64,000 nt of DNA, from the NCBI GenBank assembly GCA_964388595.1, contig CAYMAX010000002.1, positions 18,694 to 82,693 on the forward strand. Direction: 5' to 3'. The translations under genes and the position numbers were made by a program. Below the pieces are notes generated by a model. The model was given only the letters and a program-made list of their open reading frames with translations. It was not told the DNA's origin and did no database searches. The stretch comes from CAYMAX01 sp964388595. Lineage in GTDB: Bacteria > Bacteroidota > Bacteroidia > Bacteroidales > UBA932. This document shows positions 1-9,456 of this stretch, in pieces; within the stretch, counting starts at the first letter, position 1; the number at the start of each line of letters is the position of its first letter.

Positions 1-310
1 TGCCTCGTTTGGTAGCATATCCCATAGAAGTTAGTAATGATACTATTTTATCTCGAAAATCTCCTTGTATTATAATCTCTCCATCTTTGACGCTCCCTCC
101 CACACCACACTTCACTTTCAGAACCTTGGAAAGCGACATAAGGTCTTCCGAATTACCTATGAAGCCTTTGATAAGGGTAACCTGTTTGCCACCTCTGTTT
201 CTTCTGTCTATGGCGACAATTAATTTTTGCGAAGAAGGGGAAGGCGTAACAATCTCTTCTCGTGGAGTCTCGAGATTGAGATTTGGATTCGTAGAATAAA
301 CAATACCCAT
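1..310 (-). CDS. SUI1/eIF1-family translation factor (YciH-like), 3' end outside the window
   Basis: The minus-strand frame opens at the ATG at 310 and runs off the left edge, so the C-terminus is missing, probably by only a few residues. The product begins MGIVYSTNPNLN and ends in the SUI1 core: a basic stretch (AIDRRNRGGKQVTLIKG), then KVKCGVGGSVKDGEI, IIQGDF and a GYATKRG-like tail. In this family the domain binds the small ribosomal subunit and influences start-codon selection; the bacterial role is poorly defined. It is transcribed divergently from the DUF2723 gene, and a good -7 element (TAATTTTG at 334..327) lies just upstream. Family assignment is confident; function is not. Confidence 0.85.
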   Translation of the reverse strand, partial: MGIVYSTNPNLNLETPREEIVTPSPSSQKLIVAIDRRNRGGKQVTLIKGFIGNSEDLMSLSKVLKVKCGVGGSVKDGEIIIQGDFRDKIVSLLTSMGYATKRG

Positions 311-326
311 CTCTGATTTATTTCTG

Positions 327-334
327 CAAAATTA
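327..334 (-). promoter_or_regulatory. -7 element of the SUI1 gene
   Basis: TAATTTTG read on the minus strand matches the Bacteroidota -7 consensus TAnnTTTG and sits 17 bases before the SUI1 start codon. A convincing -33 TTTG is not visible. Confidence 0.5.
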
Positions 335-354
335 GTTATAAATAATCAATTTCT

Positions 355-362
355 TATATTTG
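355..362 (+). promoter_or_regulatory. -7 element of the DUF2723 gene
   Basis: TATATTTG is a perfect TAnnTTTG match 20 bases before the DUF2723 start codon. It faces away from the SUI1 -7 element only 20 bp to its left, so the two promoters must share or compete for upstream contacts. Confidence 0.5.
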
Positions 363-382
363 TCGTTCAAATCATCTTTTCA

Positions 383-3300
383 ATGGATAAAAAACAGTTC
401 AACTTTTACAGCCGCATCGTTGCTTTTGCAGTTTTCCTAATAGCATCTATTACCTATCTCGCTACCATCGAACCCACTACCAGTTTCTGGGACTGCGGAG
501 AATTTATCGCTTCATCTTATAAATTGGAAGTTGGACATGCCCCCGGCAACCCTGTATTTCAGCTTATAGCTCGATTCTTCACACTCTTCGTTTCGAAGGA
601 GTATGCAGCTATGGCGGTCAACGCCATGAGTGCTTTATGCTCAGCCCTGACCATCCTTTTTCTATTTCTCACTATTGCACATCTTGCCAGGAAAATATTG
701 GTTAAAAACAACACAGGTACTATTTCGTTTTCAGATACCATAGCGATACTCGGCTCGGCTGTTGTAGGTTCTCTCGCTTATTGCTGGTCAGACACATTCT
801 GGTTTTCAGCAGTAGAGGGGGAAGTCTATGCCATGTCATCACTCTTTACAGCTGCTGTTTTTTGGGCAATACTCAAATGGGAGGACGATGCAGACAATGA
901 ATATGCAGACAGGTGGATTGTACTCATTGCATTACTCATGGGTCTCTCCATAGGAGTACACCTCCTCAACCTTCTTGCCATTCCGGCCATAGCCTTTGTA
1001 TGTTATTATAAAAAATCTTCCAAATTCACTTTCGGAAGATTTATCGGAGTATTCCTCCTCTCCTGCGTCATCCTGGCTACTATCCTCTGGGTCAGTATCA
1101 CGGGACTACCAAAACTCGCAGCCTATTTTGACTTGCTGTTTGTAAATGTATTCAAGTTGCCATTCAATTCAGGAGCAGCGGTATTTATGCTTATTCTTTT
1201 GGCCCTGTGTTTCTTGGCAATATATATATCTAGAAGTAAAAAACAGGAAATCCTTCATTTGGTATTTCTTTGTTTCACGATGATAATAATCGGTTATTCC
1301 ATCTTTGCTGTCGTGGTCATAAGGTCTGCCAACAATACCCCTACTAACGAAAATCAACCTGACAATCCTTTCAGTCTGGTAAGATACCTTGGTCGTGAAC
1401 AATACGGCAGCTATCCTTTGGTGTATGGAGAGAATTTTGCCTCTGTTCCCAACTCCTATGACGAACACACCTACTACACCCCTTTGGATGGTAAATATTA
1501 CAAAGCACAAGGTCCCATCACATATAAGTTCCCTCAAGAAGCACAAAGCTTTTTCCCACGTATGTGGTCACCGGGCACGGGAGATGAGTTCGTCCCCTTC
1601 TACCAAAACTATATGAAGTCAAGTTCAGGGAAGAAACTCAAAGGTGGCAAATACAGGATGCCTACTTTTGGAGAAAACCTTGCTTATTTCTTCGATTATC
1701 AAATCAACTGGATGTATATCCGTTATTTTATGTGGAATTTCGCCGGCCGTCAGAACGATATTCACAGTCCTGCTCCCGGAGATCCTCTCAAAGGTAACTG
1801 GGAGACCGGCATTGGGTTCTATGATAGAGCCAGATTGGGAGACCAAAGTGTTGGACCGGAAGGTATCATTCACAATAAAGCGAAGAACCACTACTACATG
1901 CTGCCTCTCCTCCTTGGTCTTATAGGTCTTTTCTTCCAGCTCAGAAAGGACAAGCAGTCCTGGTGGGTGACCATGCTCCTGTTTTTGCTTACAGGAGTAG
2001 CCATTATAGTGTACCTCAACCAGACGCCTTACCAGGTACGAGAGCGTGATTACGCCTATGCAGGTTCATTCTATATGTTTACTATATGGATAGGGCTATC
2101 TGTATTGTGCGTCTATCAATGGCTTGCAAAACCACTTTCCAAAATTAAGGTTCCACAATGGGCCACTGCCACCATCGTATCGATAGTACTCCTACTTGTC
2201 CCCGTCCTTATGGTTAGCCAAAACTGGGACGATCACGACAGAAGCAATAGATATACTGCCAGGGACTTGGCCTACAATTATTTTATGTCAGCAGACTCCA
2301 ATGCAGTGATAGTCTCTCATGGTGACAACGACACATTCCCTCTTTGGTATATTCAGGAAGTGGAAGAGGTCAGACTGGATGCCCGTATTATGAATACTTC
2401 CTTACTTGGTACAGACTGGTATATAGACCAGATGCAGAAAAAACAGTATGATGCAGATCCCATCAAGTTTTCCACCAAACGTGCAAGCTACCTCTATGGC
2501 ACAAATGAGTTCATCCCCATTGTCGACAGGGTTAACAGACCTATTACCGCCAAAGAAGCGATATCATTATTCAACAATCCCCGCGTCAAATATAAACGCT
2601 ACGGAGAGTCTGTTGACTACATCGCTTCTCATCATATCACCATTCCCGTCAACAAAGAGAATGTCAAGAAATATGGTATAGTAAGTGAGAAAGACTATGA
2701 TAAGATCGTAGACACAGTTTATTTAAACATCCCTGACAACAAAGAACATCTCAGCAAGAGTGAATTGATGATTCTCGATATGTTTTCCAATTATGATTGG
2801 GACAGACCCATCTACTTCGTATCCCAGGGAGGTGATCTCAAACTCGGTCTTAAGAGTTATCTTCAATTTGATGGATTCCTCTCCAAATTTGTCCCCATCA
2901 AGAGTACCACCACGATTACAGAATATGGACATATTGACACAGACAAGATGTACAATAAAATAATGGATGTGTATAGATGGGGTTCCTTCCAAAAGAAGTA
3001 CTATTCTGACTATCAAAATATTTCCACTTTTGACGGCAGCACTTTAAATATCCGCAGCATTTTTATCCAGACAGCATTGGGTCTTGCTTTGGAAGGAGAA
3101 AAAGAAAAAGCAGTAAAGGTACTTGACAAGATGCAGGAATACATTCCTACCGAAAATCTCCCGTACAACTCATCTATCTGGTTCTCCAGCCAGTCAATCA
3201 ATGAATATATGCTTCTGCAAGCCATCGAAATATATTTGAAGTGCGGAGCCAAAGAGAAAGCCATAGCTCTATCAGAAGCCTTCCTAAATGAGACTCTCTT

Positions 3301-3475
3301 ATCTATACAACTTGCTGCTACACCTTTCGGAAACAGTTACATTTCCAAAGCTGACCTCGAAAACAATTACTCTATGTACTTCTACACTATCAATATCTTG
3401 AAAACAGGAGGAGCACCGGAAGAGGCAGGACGTTTCGAAGAGACTCTTAACAAAGCTATCGAACAGTTGCGATGA
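383..3475 (+). CDS. DUF2723 (GT117-type) multi-spanning membrane protein
   Basis: 1030 residues. The N-terminal half is strongly hydrophobic with many transmembrane segments and carries the DUF2723 signature near residues 25-60 (TTSFWDCGEFIASSYKLEVG, followed by HAPGNP). An acidic residue after the first helix is what GT-C-fold glycosyltransferases such as protein O-mannosyltransferases show. The C-terminal half is soluble, probably extracytoplasmic, and ends in TPR-like helices. The family is widespread in Bacteroidota and is placed among GT117 transferases; acceptor and donor cannot be read from the sequence. It overlaps the next gene by 4 bases (ATGA), so translation is probably coupled. 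Fold family is confident, glycosyl-transfer role is inference. Confidence 0.85.
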   Translation: MDKKQFNFYSRIVAFAVFLIASITYLATIEPTTSFWDCGEFIASSYKLEVGHAPGNPVFQLIARFFTLFVSKEYAAMAVNAMSALCSALTILFLFLTIAHLARKILVKNNTGTISFSDTIAILGSAVVGSLAYCWSDTFWFSAVEGEVYAMSSLFTAAVFWAILKWEDDADNEYADRWIVLIALLMGLSIGVHLLNLLAIPAIAFVCYYKKSSKFTFGRFIGVFLLSCVILATILWVSITGLPKLAAYFDLLFVNVFKLPFNSGAAVFMLILLALCFLAIYISRSKKQEILHLVFLCFTMIIIGYSIFAVVVIRSANNTPTNENQPDNPFSLVRYLGREQYGSYPLVYGENFASVPNSYDEHTYYTPLDGKYYKAQGPITYKFPQEAQSFFPRMWSPGTGDEFVPFYQNYMKSSSGKKLKGGKYRMPTFGENLAYFFDYQINWMYIRYFMWNFAGRQNDIHSPAPGDPLKGNWETGIGFYDRARLGDQSVGPEGIIHNKAKNHYYMLPLLLGLIGLFFQLRKDKQSWWVTMLLFLLTGVAIIVYLNQTPYQVRERDYAYAGSFYMFTIWIGLSVLCVYQWLAKPLSKIKVPQWATATIVSIVLLLVPVLMVSQNWDDHDRSNRYTARDLAYNYFMSADSNAVIVSHGDNDTFPLWYIQEVEEVRLDARIMNTSLLGTDWYIDQMQKKQYDADPIKFSTKRASYLYGTNEFIPIVDRVNRPITAKEAISLFNNPRVKYKRYGESVDYIASHHITIPVNKENVKKYGIVSEKDYDKIVDTVYLNIPDNKEHLSKSELMILDMFSNYDWDRPIYFVSQGGDLKLGLKSYLQFDGFLSKFVPIKSTTTITEYGHIDTDKMYNKIMDVYRWGSFQKKYYSDYQNISTFDGSTLNIRSIFIQTALGLALEGEKEKAVKVLDKMQEYIPTENLPYNSSIWFSSQSINEYMLLQAIEIYLKCGAKEKAIALSEAFLNETLLSIQLAATPFGNSYISKADLENNYSMYFYTINILKTGGAPEEAGRFEETLNKAIEQLR

Positions 3476-3933
3476 AAAAATTGAAATACATACTTTTATC
3501 TCTTTTACTTCTATGCTCTCTCGAAGCCTATTCCATTGATATTCGCACCAAAGGGACAGCTTCCGGCAAAGATCTCGCCGCCACCAAAAAAGAGGCACTT
3601 CTTGTTGCAAGAAAATCTCTTATCAATGAAGGAGAAAAGATAATTTATACATGGGCTACTATGTTTTATACCGATACCCCCTATAAATTTGACAAAGTAT
3701 GCAAGAAAGTGTCCATTCGTGCTTCGGCATATACAGTCAGTGAACAGGTATCAAAAAAAGATAGTATCTATACTGTAGAAGTGACGGTGAAATATGGCAC
3801 TTCGGACAAGGAAACAACCAATGAACTACTTGACTCTTTCGAATACAATATGTTAAGAAAAGACCTCATTTTAATCAAATATAATCGAAATGAGGCCTAT
3901 AAATCACTTTATAAAGTAGTTGCTAACTGGTAG
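3472..3933 (+). CDS. Small secreted protein of unknown function
   Basis: 153 residues beginning with a clear signal peptide (MKKLKYILLSLLLLCSLEAYS). The mature part is mixed alpha/beta with no cysteines after the signal region except one, and alternates charged and beta-prone stretches (YTVEVTVKYGTSDKE). I do not recognise a family. The start codon lies inside the stop of the DUF2723 gene (ATGA overlap), so the two are probably co-translated and this may be a periplasmic partner of the large membrane protein. The stop codon directly abuts the stop codon of the convergent LuxE-like gene, with no bases between them. Confidence 0.7.
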   Translation: MKKLKYILLSLLLLCSLEAYSIDIRTKGTASGKDLAATKKEALLVARKSLINEGEKIIYTWATMFYTDTPYKFDKVCKKVSIRASAYTVSEQVSKKDSIYTVEVTVKYGTSDKETTNELLDSFEYNMLRKDLILIKYNRNEAYKSLYKVVANW

Positions 3934-4887
3934 CTATTCTATCAGCATATTGCACCCTCGGTTTTCTGCTCCGCTGATACGACCCAATACGCAAAAACCA
4001 CCATCGTCAAGTTTATATCCTCTATCCTGGGTCTCAATAAAAGAGCAGGAATTGACATTGGCCATATCAATGATATTAATTCCACCTGTCTTCCCTGTGT
4101 CAACTGTCTTAAAAGGGTCATTGATGTCCCTTATCATTACCTTCATCGATGGTGAGCAATAAAATATGCCATCGCGCTTGGAATATGCCTGAGAAAGCAT
4201 TTCACACATTCCATATTCTGAACCCACCTCATTGACTGAGAAACTTTCAGATAGTCTTCGATGAATCTCTTTACGTGACAATTCTTCCCCCCTTCCTTTC
4301 ATACCCCCCGTCTCTATAATTGACAATTGCCATTCATCATCTCTTTCTATAGAATATTGCGATGCAAAGTCAAGTAAGGCAAAAGTAACACCTATAAGAA
4401 TCGTTTTCTGCTTACTTCTTCTCAACTCATTGAGTTTTTGATATAGGTCGCTATGATTGTAGAGATAAAAACCGCTGTCTGGATTGTGAGAAGAAAAAAT
4501 GAGATGATTAGCCATAAACACCAGAGAAGACCCCTCTCTTTCGAGATATGATGGAAGCAACGCCAATATGGCATACTGATTGGGGTTCCCATAAAAGTAT
4601 TCAAAACCCTCGGTAAAACTTTTTATATAAAGCGACAAATCTGTAACATAGTGCTTAGATGGAACGATGGAAGTAGTGGCACTGCTATAAAAAATCTTCT
4701 CCGCTTCCACTGCGGAATCTGCGGAGGAGATTATAGTATGAGTTTTGAAAAATTTAATCGGAAGAAAAGGAATCTCTTCTATTTTTTTAACATCAAATGG
4801 CGACACCCCGAGCAGGTCTACATACTGCTTATAAACGGGGCAGTAGTTATATTGATAATGAAAAATATCGAAGATTCGCTCATTCAT
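3934..4887 (-). CDS. LuxE-like acyl-protein synthetase family protein
   Basis: 317 residues with the LuxE (acyl-protein synthetase) domain over nearly the whole length. Visible signatures are PFLPIKFFKTH near the N-terminus, a modified adenylation loop (YSSATTSIVPSKHYV, where the family usually has SSGTT), and GGMKGRGEELSRKE followed by EYGMCEMLSQAYS. In luminous bacteria LuxE activates a fatty acid as acyl-AMP and transfers it to a cysteine; in Bacteroidota the substrate is unknown. I take the ATG at 4887, two bases after the tryptophanase stop codon; a GTG at 4890 overlapping that stop is the alternative. Tight spacing behind tnaA implies one transcript. No LuxC-type reductase is nearby. 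Confidence 0.75.
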   Translation of the reverse strand: MNERIFDIFHYQYNYCPVYKQYVDLLGVSPFDVKKIEEIPFLPIKFFKTHTIISSADSAVEAEKIFYSSATTSIVPSKHYVTDLSLYIKSFTEGFEYFYGNPNQYAILALLPSYLEREGSSLVFMANHLIFSSHNPDSGFYLYNHSDLYQKLNELRRSKQKTILIGVTFALLDFASQYSIERDDEWQLSIIETGGMKGRGEELSRKEIHRRLSESFSVNEVGSEYGMCEMLSQAYSKRDGIFYCSPSMKVMIRDINDPFKTVDTGKTGGINIIDMANVNSCSFIETQDRGYKLDDGGFCVLGRISGAENRGCNMLIE

Positions 4888-4889
4888 CA

Positions 4890-6269
4890 CTATTTCGCTC
4901 TTTCGAGTTCCACAGTGAAGTGGCGCATTATGGGAAGCTGCTTTGTGATGACATAACCGCGAGTAATGGAATCTCTGCGGTCATATACATTCTTTAATGC
5001 AGCTGCAATATAATCCATATGGCAATTAGTATACACTCTGCGAGGTATAGCCAACCTGAGAAGATCCAAGTCGGGATATCTGTTTTCATGAGTGATAGGA
5101 TCTCTGTCGGCCAGCAATGCACCTATCTCCACTCCTCTGATACCACCTTCTATGTACAACTCGACTCCGAGAGTTTGAGCTATAAATTCCTCTTTGGGGA
5201 CTTTGGTGAGTACTTTTTTGGCATCGACGAAAATAGCATGTCCGCCTGCAGGTCTTTGGTAAGGAATACCATACTCATCAAGCTTCTTTCCAAGATAGGC
5301 AATCTGTTTGATGCGGGTATCAAGGTATTCAAAATCTGTCCCTTCTTTCAGTCCCTGAGCAAGAGCATTCATATCTCTACCTGCCATACCTCCGTATGTA
5401 ATGAAACCCTCGAACATGATGTTGTACATCTGAGCTGCCTGCCAGTCCTTCTCACTTCTAAATCCGATAAATCCTCCGATATTGACAATAGCATCTTTCT
5501 TGGATGACATCGTCATAAAGTCGGCATAAGAAAACATCTCGCGAGCGATTTCAACGATGCTCTTTGATGCATATCCTTTCTCCCTGGTCTTGATGAAATA
5601 GGCATTCTCTGCAAATCTTGCAGAATCTATCATCACTTTTACGCCATATTTATGGGCAAGCGAAGCGACTCCTTTGATATTTTCCATAGAGACAGGTTGA
5701 CCTCCAGCTGTGTTGTTGGTAACAGTTACTACAATACAGGGAATTTTCGAAGCGGGATATTTTTTGAGAGCATCTTCAAGTTTACCAAGGTCCATATTGC
5801 CCTTGAAAGGAATCTCCAGGTCGGTATCTTTAGCCTCATCGATAGTACAGTCCAACGCAACCGCTTTTCTAAATTCTATATGACCTTTTGTAGTATCAAA
5901 GTGAGAATTGCCGGGTAAGATATCCCCTTCCTTGATTAATGAGGAAAAAAGAACATTCTCTGCTGCACGTCCCTGATGAGTGGGGAGAAAATATTTAAAT
6001 CCGGTAATGTTTTCAATTGTCTCTTTTAATGTATAGTAAGATCTCGCTCCGGCATAACTTTCATCTCCTTCCATAATGGCAGCCCATTGCTTATCACTCA
6101 TAGCGCCGGTTCCTGAATCAGTGAGAAGATCTATAAAGACATAATCACTCTTAAGACTGAAAAGATTGTAGTGAGCATCTTTAATCCATTTTTCACGTTG
6201 TTCACGTGTGCTTTTTTTAATGGTTTCTACCATTTTGATTTTGTACGATTCTGCGAAAGGAAGTTCCAT
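4890..6269 (-). CDS. tnaA: Tryptophanase (indole-forming)
   Basis: 459 residues, a PLP-dependent beta-eliminating lyase that converts tryptophan to indole, pyruvate and ammonia. LLTDSGTGAMSDKQWAA and GDESYAGARSYYTL at the N-terminus and PTHQGRAAENVLF are family hallmarks; the PLP lysine is in MSSKKDAIVNIGG near residue 258. Two positions favour tryptophanase over tyrosine phenol-lyase: the VEIGALL segment (the lyase has an arginine there) and the C-terminal IMRHFTVEL with histidine (the lyase has phenylalanine). The N-terminus MELPFAESYKIKM resembles Porphyromonas enzymes. No TnaC-like leader peptide is visible in the 5' region. The gene is first in a unit with the LuxE-like gene. Confidence 0.93.
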   Translation of the reverse strand: MELPFAESYKIKMVETIKKSTREQREKWIKDAHYNLFSLKSDYVFIDLLTDSGTGAMSDKQWAAIMEGDESYAGARSYYTLKETIENITGFKYFLPTHQGRAAENVLFSSLIKEGDILPGNSHFDTTKGHIEFRKAVALDCTIDEAKDTDLEIPFKGNMDLGKLEDALKKYPASKIPCIVVTVTNNTAGGQPVSMENIKGVASLAHKYGVKVMIDSARFAENAYFIKTREKGYASKSIVEIAREMFSYADFMTMSSKKDAIVNIGGFIGFRSEKDWQAAQMYNIMFEGFITYGGMAGRDMNALAQGLKEGTDFEYLDTRIKQIAYLGKKLDEYGIPYQRPAGGHAIFVDAKKVLTKVPKEEFIAQTLGVELYIEGGIRGVEIGALLADRDPITHENRYPDLDLLRLAIPRRVYTNCHMDYIAAALKNVYDRRDSITRGYVITKQLPIMRHFTVELERAK

Positions 6270-6319
6270 TTTATTATAATTTTTAGTGATATTGTTTCAA
6301 TTATTAATCATTTAGTGCG

Positions 6320-6327
6320 CAAAGATA
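6320..6327 (-). promoter_or_regulatory. -7 element of tnaA
   Basis: TATCTTTG on the minus strand is a perfect TAnnTTTG match about 50 bases before the tnaA start. It begins only about 6 bases after the U-tract side of the secDF terminator. No -33 TTTG is present at the expected place, which is occupied by the terminator hairpin. Confidence 0.5.
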
Positions 6328-6361
6328 ACAAAAAAATCGCACCATTTTACAGGTGCGATTT
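6328..6361 (-). terminator. Intrinsic terminator of secDF
   Basis: Read on the minus strand, AAATCGCACC, an 8-base loop and GGTGCGATTT form a perfect 10-bp stem followed by further T residues, 21 bases after the secDF stop codon. This is the clearest rho-independent terminator in the window. Confidence 0.85.
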
Positions 6362-6382
6362 GATATTATGGGAAATTGCTCT

Positions 6383-9300
6383 CTACTTCGATTTGGCAGC
6401 AAGTTTTTTTGCTTTACGAACATTCAAATCGTACATAATAGGAGTACCGATAAACACTGTAGAATATGTACCTACGATGATACCAACGATTAGAGCAACT
6501 GCAAGCCCTCTGATAACTTCGCCACCAAAGATAGCTATGGCAAGCATTACCACAAGTGTAGTACCTGAAGTGTTGATAGTTCTGGAAAGAGTGCTATTCA
6601 AAGCTTCATTGATTTTCTGCTTGAGCTCGTGTTTGGGATATAATGTCTTATATTCTCTGATACGGTCAAAAATCACCACAGTATCATTGATGGAATAACC
6701 GATAATGGTGAGGACCGCCGCTATAAATGTCTGGTCGACATCGAGGCTGAATGGCAGGATTCCCGAGAATATTGAGAAAAATCCGACAGTAATAAGAGCA
6801 TCATGCACTAGAGAAAGCACACCACCTGCACCCCATGTCCAGCCTTTGAATCTAAACGCGATGTAAATGAAAATAGCGATTAGAGCAATACCTACGGCTA
6901 TCAGTGCATCTCTCCTCATATCATTGGCTATGGTAGGACCTACTTTATCCGAACTGATGATACCATTGGGGTTATCAAGAGTGGAGGTGAATTCCTCCAA
7001 TGTAAGAGGTGTCTTAAAGAAATCTTTCAGAGCATTATAGAGTTTACCATCTACGATGCCGTCACTTTGAGTAGAATTATCATTGATGAGATATTTGGTG
7101 GTAATCTTCATCTGACTGTTACCTCCGAATTGTTTAACTTCGACAGACTCGCCAAATTCTGCCATGGTAGCAGCCCTGACCTGTTCAGTAGTGACATCTG
7201 TATCAAATCTTACTACATATGTTCTACCACCGGTAAAATCTACACCATAAGTAAATCCTTTAGTAAATATGGAAACAATACAACCTATCATAATAACTCC
7301 TGAGACAATGTATGCGATTTTACGTACTTTAACAAAATCATAGTGGGTATTTTGCATAAAGTTCTCGGTGAACTTATGAGAGAAGGAAATCTTCTTATTG
7401 TGAGCAAGACGACTTTCGAAGATAAGGCGGGTGATGAAAATAGAGGTAAGCATAGAGGTGATAAGACCAACTACGAGAGTAGTGGCAAATCCCTGTACGG
7501 GACCCGAACCGAAAATAAAGAGAACAATACCGGTAATGATAGATGTGAGGTTACCGTCTATAATGGCTGAATAAGCATTTTTATAACCATCGTGGATGGC
7601 TAGACGAAGTGCTTTACCGGCTTTTAATTCTTCCTTGATACGTTCGTAAATAATAACATTGGCATCGACCGCCATACCGAGAGTCAAAACGATACCGGCG
7701 ATACCGGGGAGAGTAAGAACAGCCCCGAATGAGACGAGAGCTCCGAACAGGAAGAGCACATTGCAGAGCAAAGCTATATCTGCAGTAAGTCCTGCGCCCT
7801 TGTAGAAGATGAACATATAGACAAGAACCAGACAGAAAGCTATGATGAATGAGACCATCCCGGCGTGAATGGATTCGCTACCCAAAGAAGGACCTACTAC
7901 TTGTTCTTGAACGATGGTGGCAGGAGCAGGAAGTTTACCTGACTTAAGAACGTTTGCCAAGTCTTCAGCCTCTTCAATAGTAAAGTGACCTGTGATATTG
8001 GAACGTCCGCCTGTGATTTCCTGGTTAACTCTTGGATAGGAATAAACCATCCCATCGAGAACTATTGCAATTGATTTACCTACGTTGTCTGCAGTAAGCC
8101 TTGACCAGATACGTGCACCTTCAGAATTCATCGTCATATCTACTTCGGGAGAACCGCCCTGGTTGGCATAAGACATTCTTGCATCTGTCACTGCACCTCC
8201 GTCCAAAGGAGCTTTGCCGTCTTTAGTGTTCACTTTGATGGCTATGAGTTCGTAATAGGACTCTCCACCTGCCTGAGAAGATGGTTTAACTGACCACATC
8301 GGCACCAAATCAGCCGGGAAAAGAGCTTTAACTTGAGGAAGAGAGAGATATTGGTTGATCTTGGCTGTATCTTTATAGTGAGCTATACCGATGCAGGGAC
8401 CCTGCATAAGTTGTCCATTGTAAGAACTTGGATTAAGAATGGAAAACAGAGGATGGTTTTTAGCATAATTTAATTGGTCCACTGAAAGACTGTCTTCGCC
8501 AGAAGTAACTTGTGCAAGCAAATCATCGCTCTCTTCTCTCTTTTTCACATCTGCACCTGTGTTCTTAGCGGAGGCTGTGGAGGCATTGTCAATAGAGACA
8601 ATCTCCTTAATCACATTATCTGCTTCCTGAAGATAGTTAAATACTTCAGGGTTTTCGTATGTAGTCCAAAATTCGAGAGATGCTGTCCCTTGAAGAAGTT
8701 TTCTAACACGTTCCGGTTCTTTAACACCGGGGAGCTCCACAAGAATACGTCCTGTATTACCGATTCTTTGGATATTGGGGGAAGTAACACCAAAACGGTC
8801 AATACGATTTCTCAATACATTGAATGAATTGGAAATAGCACTTTCAGCTTCAGTGCGGATGACTTTAATAACTTCTTCATTAGTACTTTTGGCAGTGATT
8901 TTCTCACGCATCTCGTATGTACCGAATATCTGAGAAAGGTTCTGACCGGGGGCAACTTCATCCCATGCTTGAGCAAAGAGAGTGATGAAGTCTGAACGAG
9001 ATTCGTTCTCTCTACTCTTTGCAAGGTTAAGTGCCTGCTCGAAAAGTGGAGAAGTATTATTGTCGGCAAGAGCTTTTACAAGGTCTCTCAACTCTACCTG
9101 AAGCATCACGTTCATACCACCCTTGAGGTCAAGGCCGAGATTTAATTCCTTCTCTTTTACATCCTTGAATGTATATGAAAAATAGACTTTTTCAGAAGAA
9201 ATGGAATCGATGTAATACCTGTTTCTGTCTTTTTCCAATGAATCAAGATAAAATGCTTTATCTAAATCCGATACATTGGCAAATGATGGCAATTGCTGCT

Positions 9301-9436
9301 CAGCTGCGACAGCAGCCTTGGCATACTTTTCAGCTTTATTTTCCTGAATCTTGGTGACTGCCGTAAATGATAACTGATACAGACAGGCAAGTCCAATCAA
9401 AATTGCCACAAATCTAATGGCTCCTTTACTTTGCAT
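6383..9436 (-). CDS. secDF: Fused protein translocase subunit SecDF
   Basis: 1017 residues joining SecD and SecF in one chain, as is usual in Bacteroidota. The SecD half starts with one transmembrane helix, then LGLDLKGGMNVMLQVEL near residue 100 and the large periplasmic P1 domain (residues about 150-500), and a five-helix membrane block with GMAVDANVIIYERIKEEL. The SecF half begins near residue 700, has GVDFTGGRTYVVRF, and a second block with SINDTVVIFDRIREY. The protein uses the proton gradient to pull exported proteins out of SecYEG. It is monocistronic: own promoter, and a strong terminator after the stop. Confidence 0.95.
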   Translation of the reverse strand: MQSKGAIRFVAILIGLACLYQLSFTAVTKIQENKAEKYAKAAVAAEQQLPSFANVSDLDKAFYLDSLEKDRNRYYIDSISSEKVYFSYTFKDVKEKELNLGLDLKGGMNVMLQVELRDLVKALADNNTSPLFEQALNLAKSRENESRSDFITLFAQAWDEVAPGQNLSQIFGTYEMREKITAKSTNEEVIKVIRTEAESAISNSFNVLRNRIDRFGVTSPNIQRIGNTGRILVELPGVKEPERVRKLLQGTASLEFWTTYENPEVFNYLQEADNVIKEIVSIDNASTASAKNTGADVKKREESDDLLAQVTSGEDSLSVDQLNYAKNHPLFSILNPSSYNGQLMQGPCIGIAHYKDTAKINQYLSLPQVKALFPADLVPMWSVKPSSQAGGESYYELIAIKVNTKDGKAPLDGGAVTDARMSYANQGGSPEVDMTMNSEGARIWSRLTADNVGKSIAIVLDGMVYSYPRVNQEITGGRSNITGHFTIEEAEDLANVLKSGKLPAPATIVQEQVVGPSLGSESIHAGMVSFIIAFCLVLVYMFIFYKGAGLTADIALLCNVLFLFGALVSFGAVLTLPGIAGIVLTLGMAVDANVIIYERIKEELKAGKALRLAIHDGYKNAYSAIIDGNLTSIITGIVLFIFGSGPVQGFATTLVVGLITSMLTSIFITRLIFESRLAHNKKISFSHKFTENFMQNTHYDFVKVRKIAYIVSGVIMIGCIVSIFTKGFTYGVDFTGGRTYVVRFDTDVTTEQVRAATMAEFGESVEVKQFGGNSQMKITTKYLINDNSTQSDGIVDGKLYNALKDFFKTPLTLEEFTSTLDNPNGIISSDKVGPTIANDMRRDALIAVGIALIAIFIYIAFRFKGWTWGAGGVLSLVHDALITVGFFSIFSGILPFSLDVDQTFIAAVLTIIGYSINDTVVIFDRIREYKTLYPKHELKQKINEALNSTLSRTINTSGTTLVVMLAIAIFGGEVIRGLAVALIVGIIVGTYSTVFIGTPIMYDLNVRKAKKLAAKSK

Positions 9437-9456
9437 AATGATTTTAAATTAGGGGT

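Noticed and set aside
5019..5507. Long + strand reading frame antisense to tnaA
   Set aside because: The tnaA frame is strongly family-like on the other strand; the antisense frame has no recognisable motif.
6197..6210. CACGTG core inside tnaA, and further CACGTG cores at about 21826, 29454, 34189 and 57970
   Set aside because: Flanking bases do not match the GTTn/nAAC arms of parS; a bare 6-mer is expected by chance.
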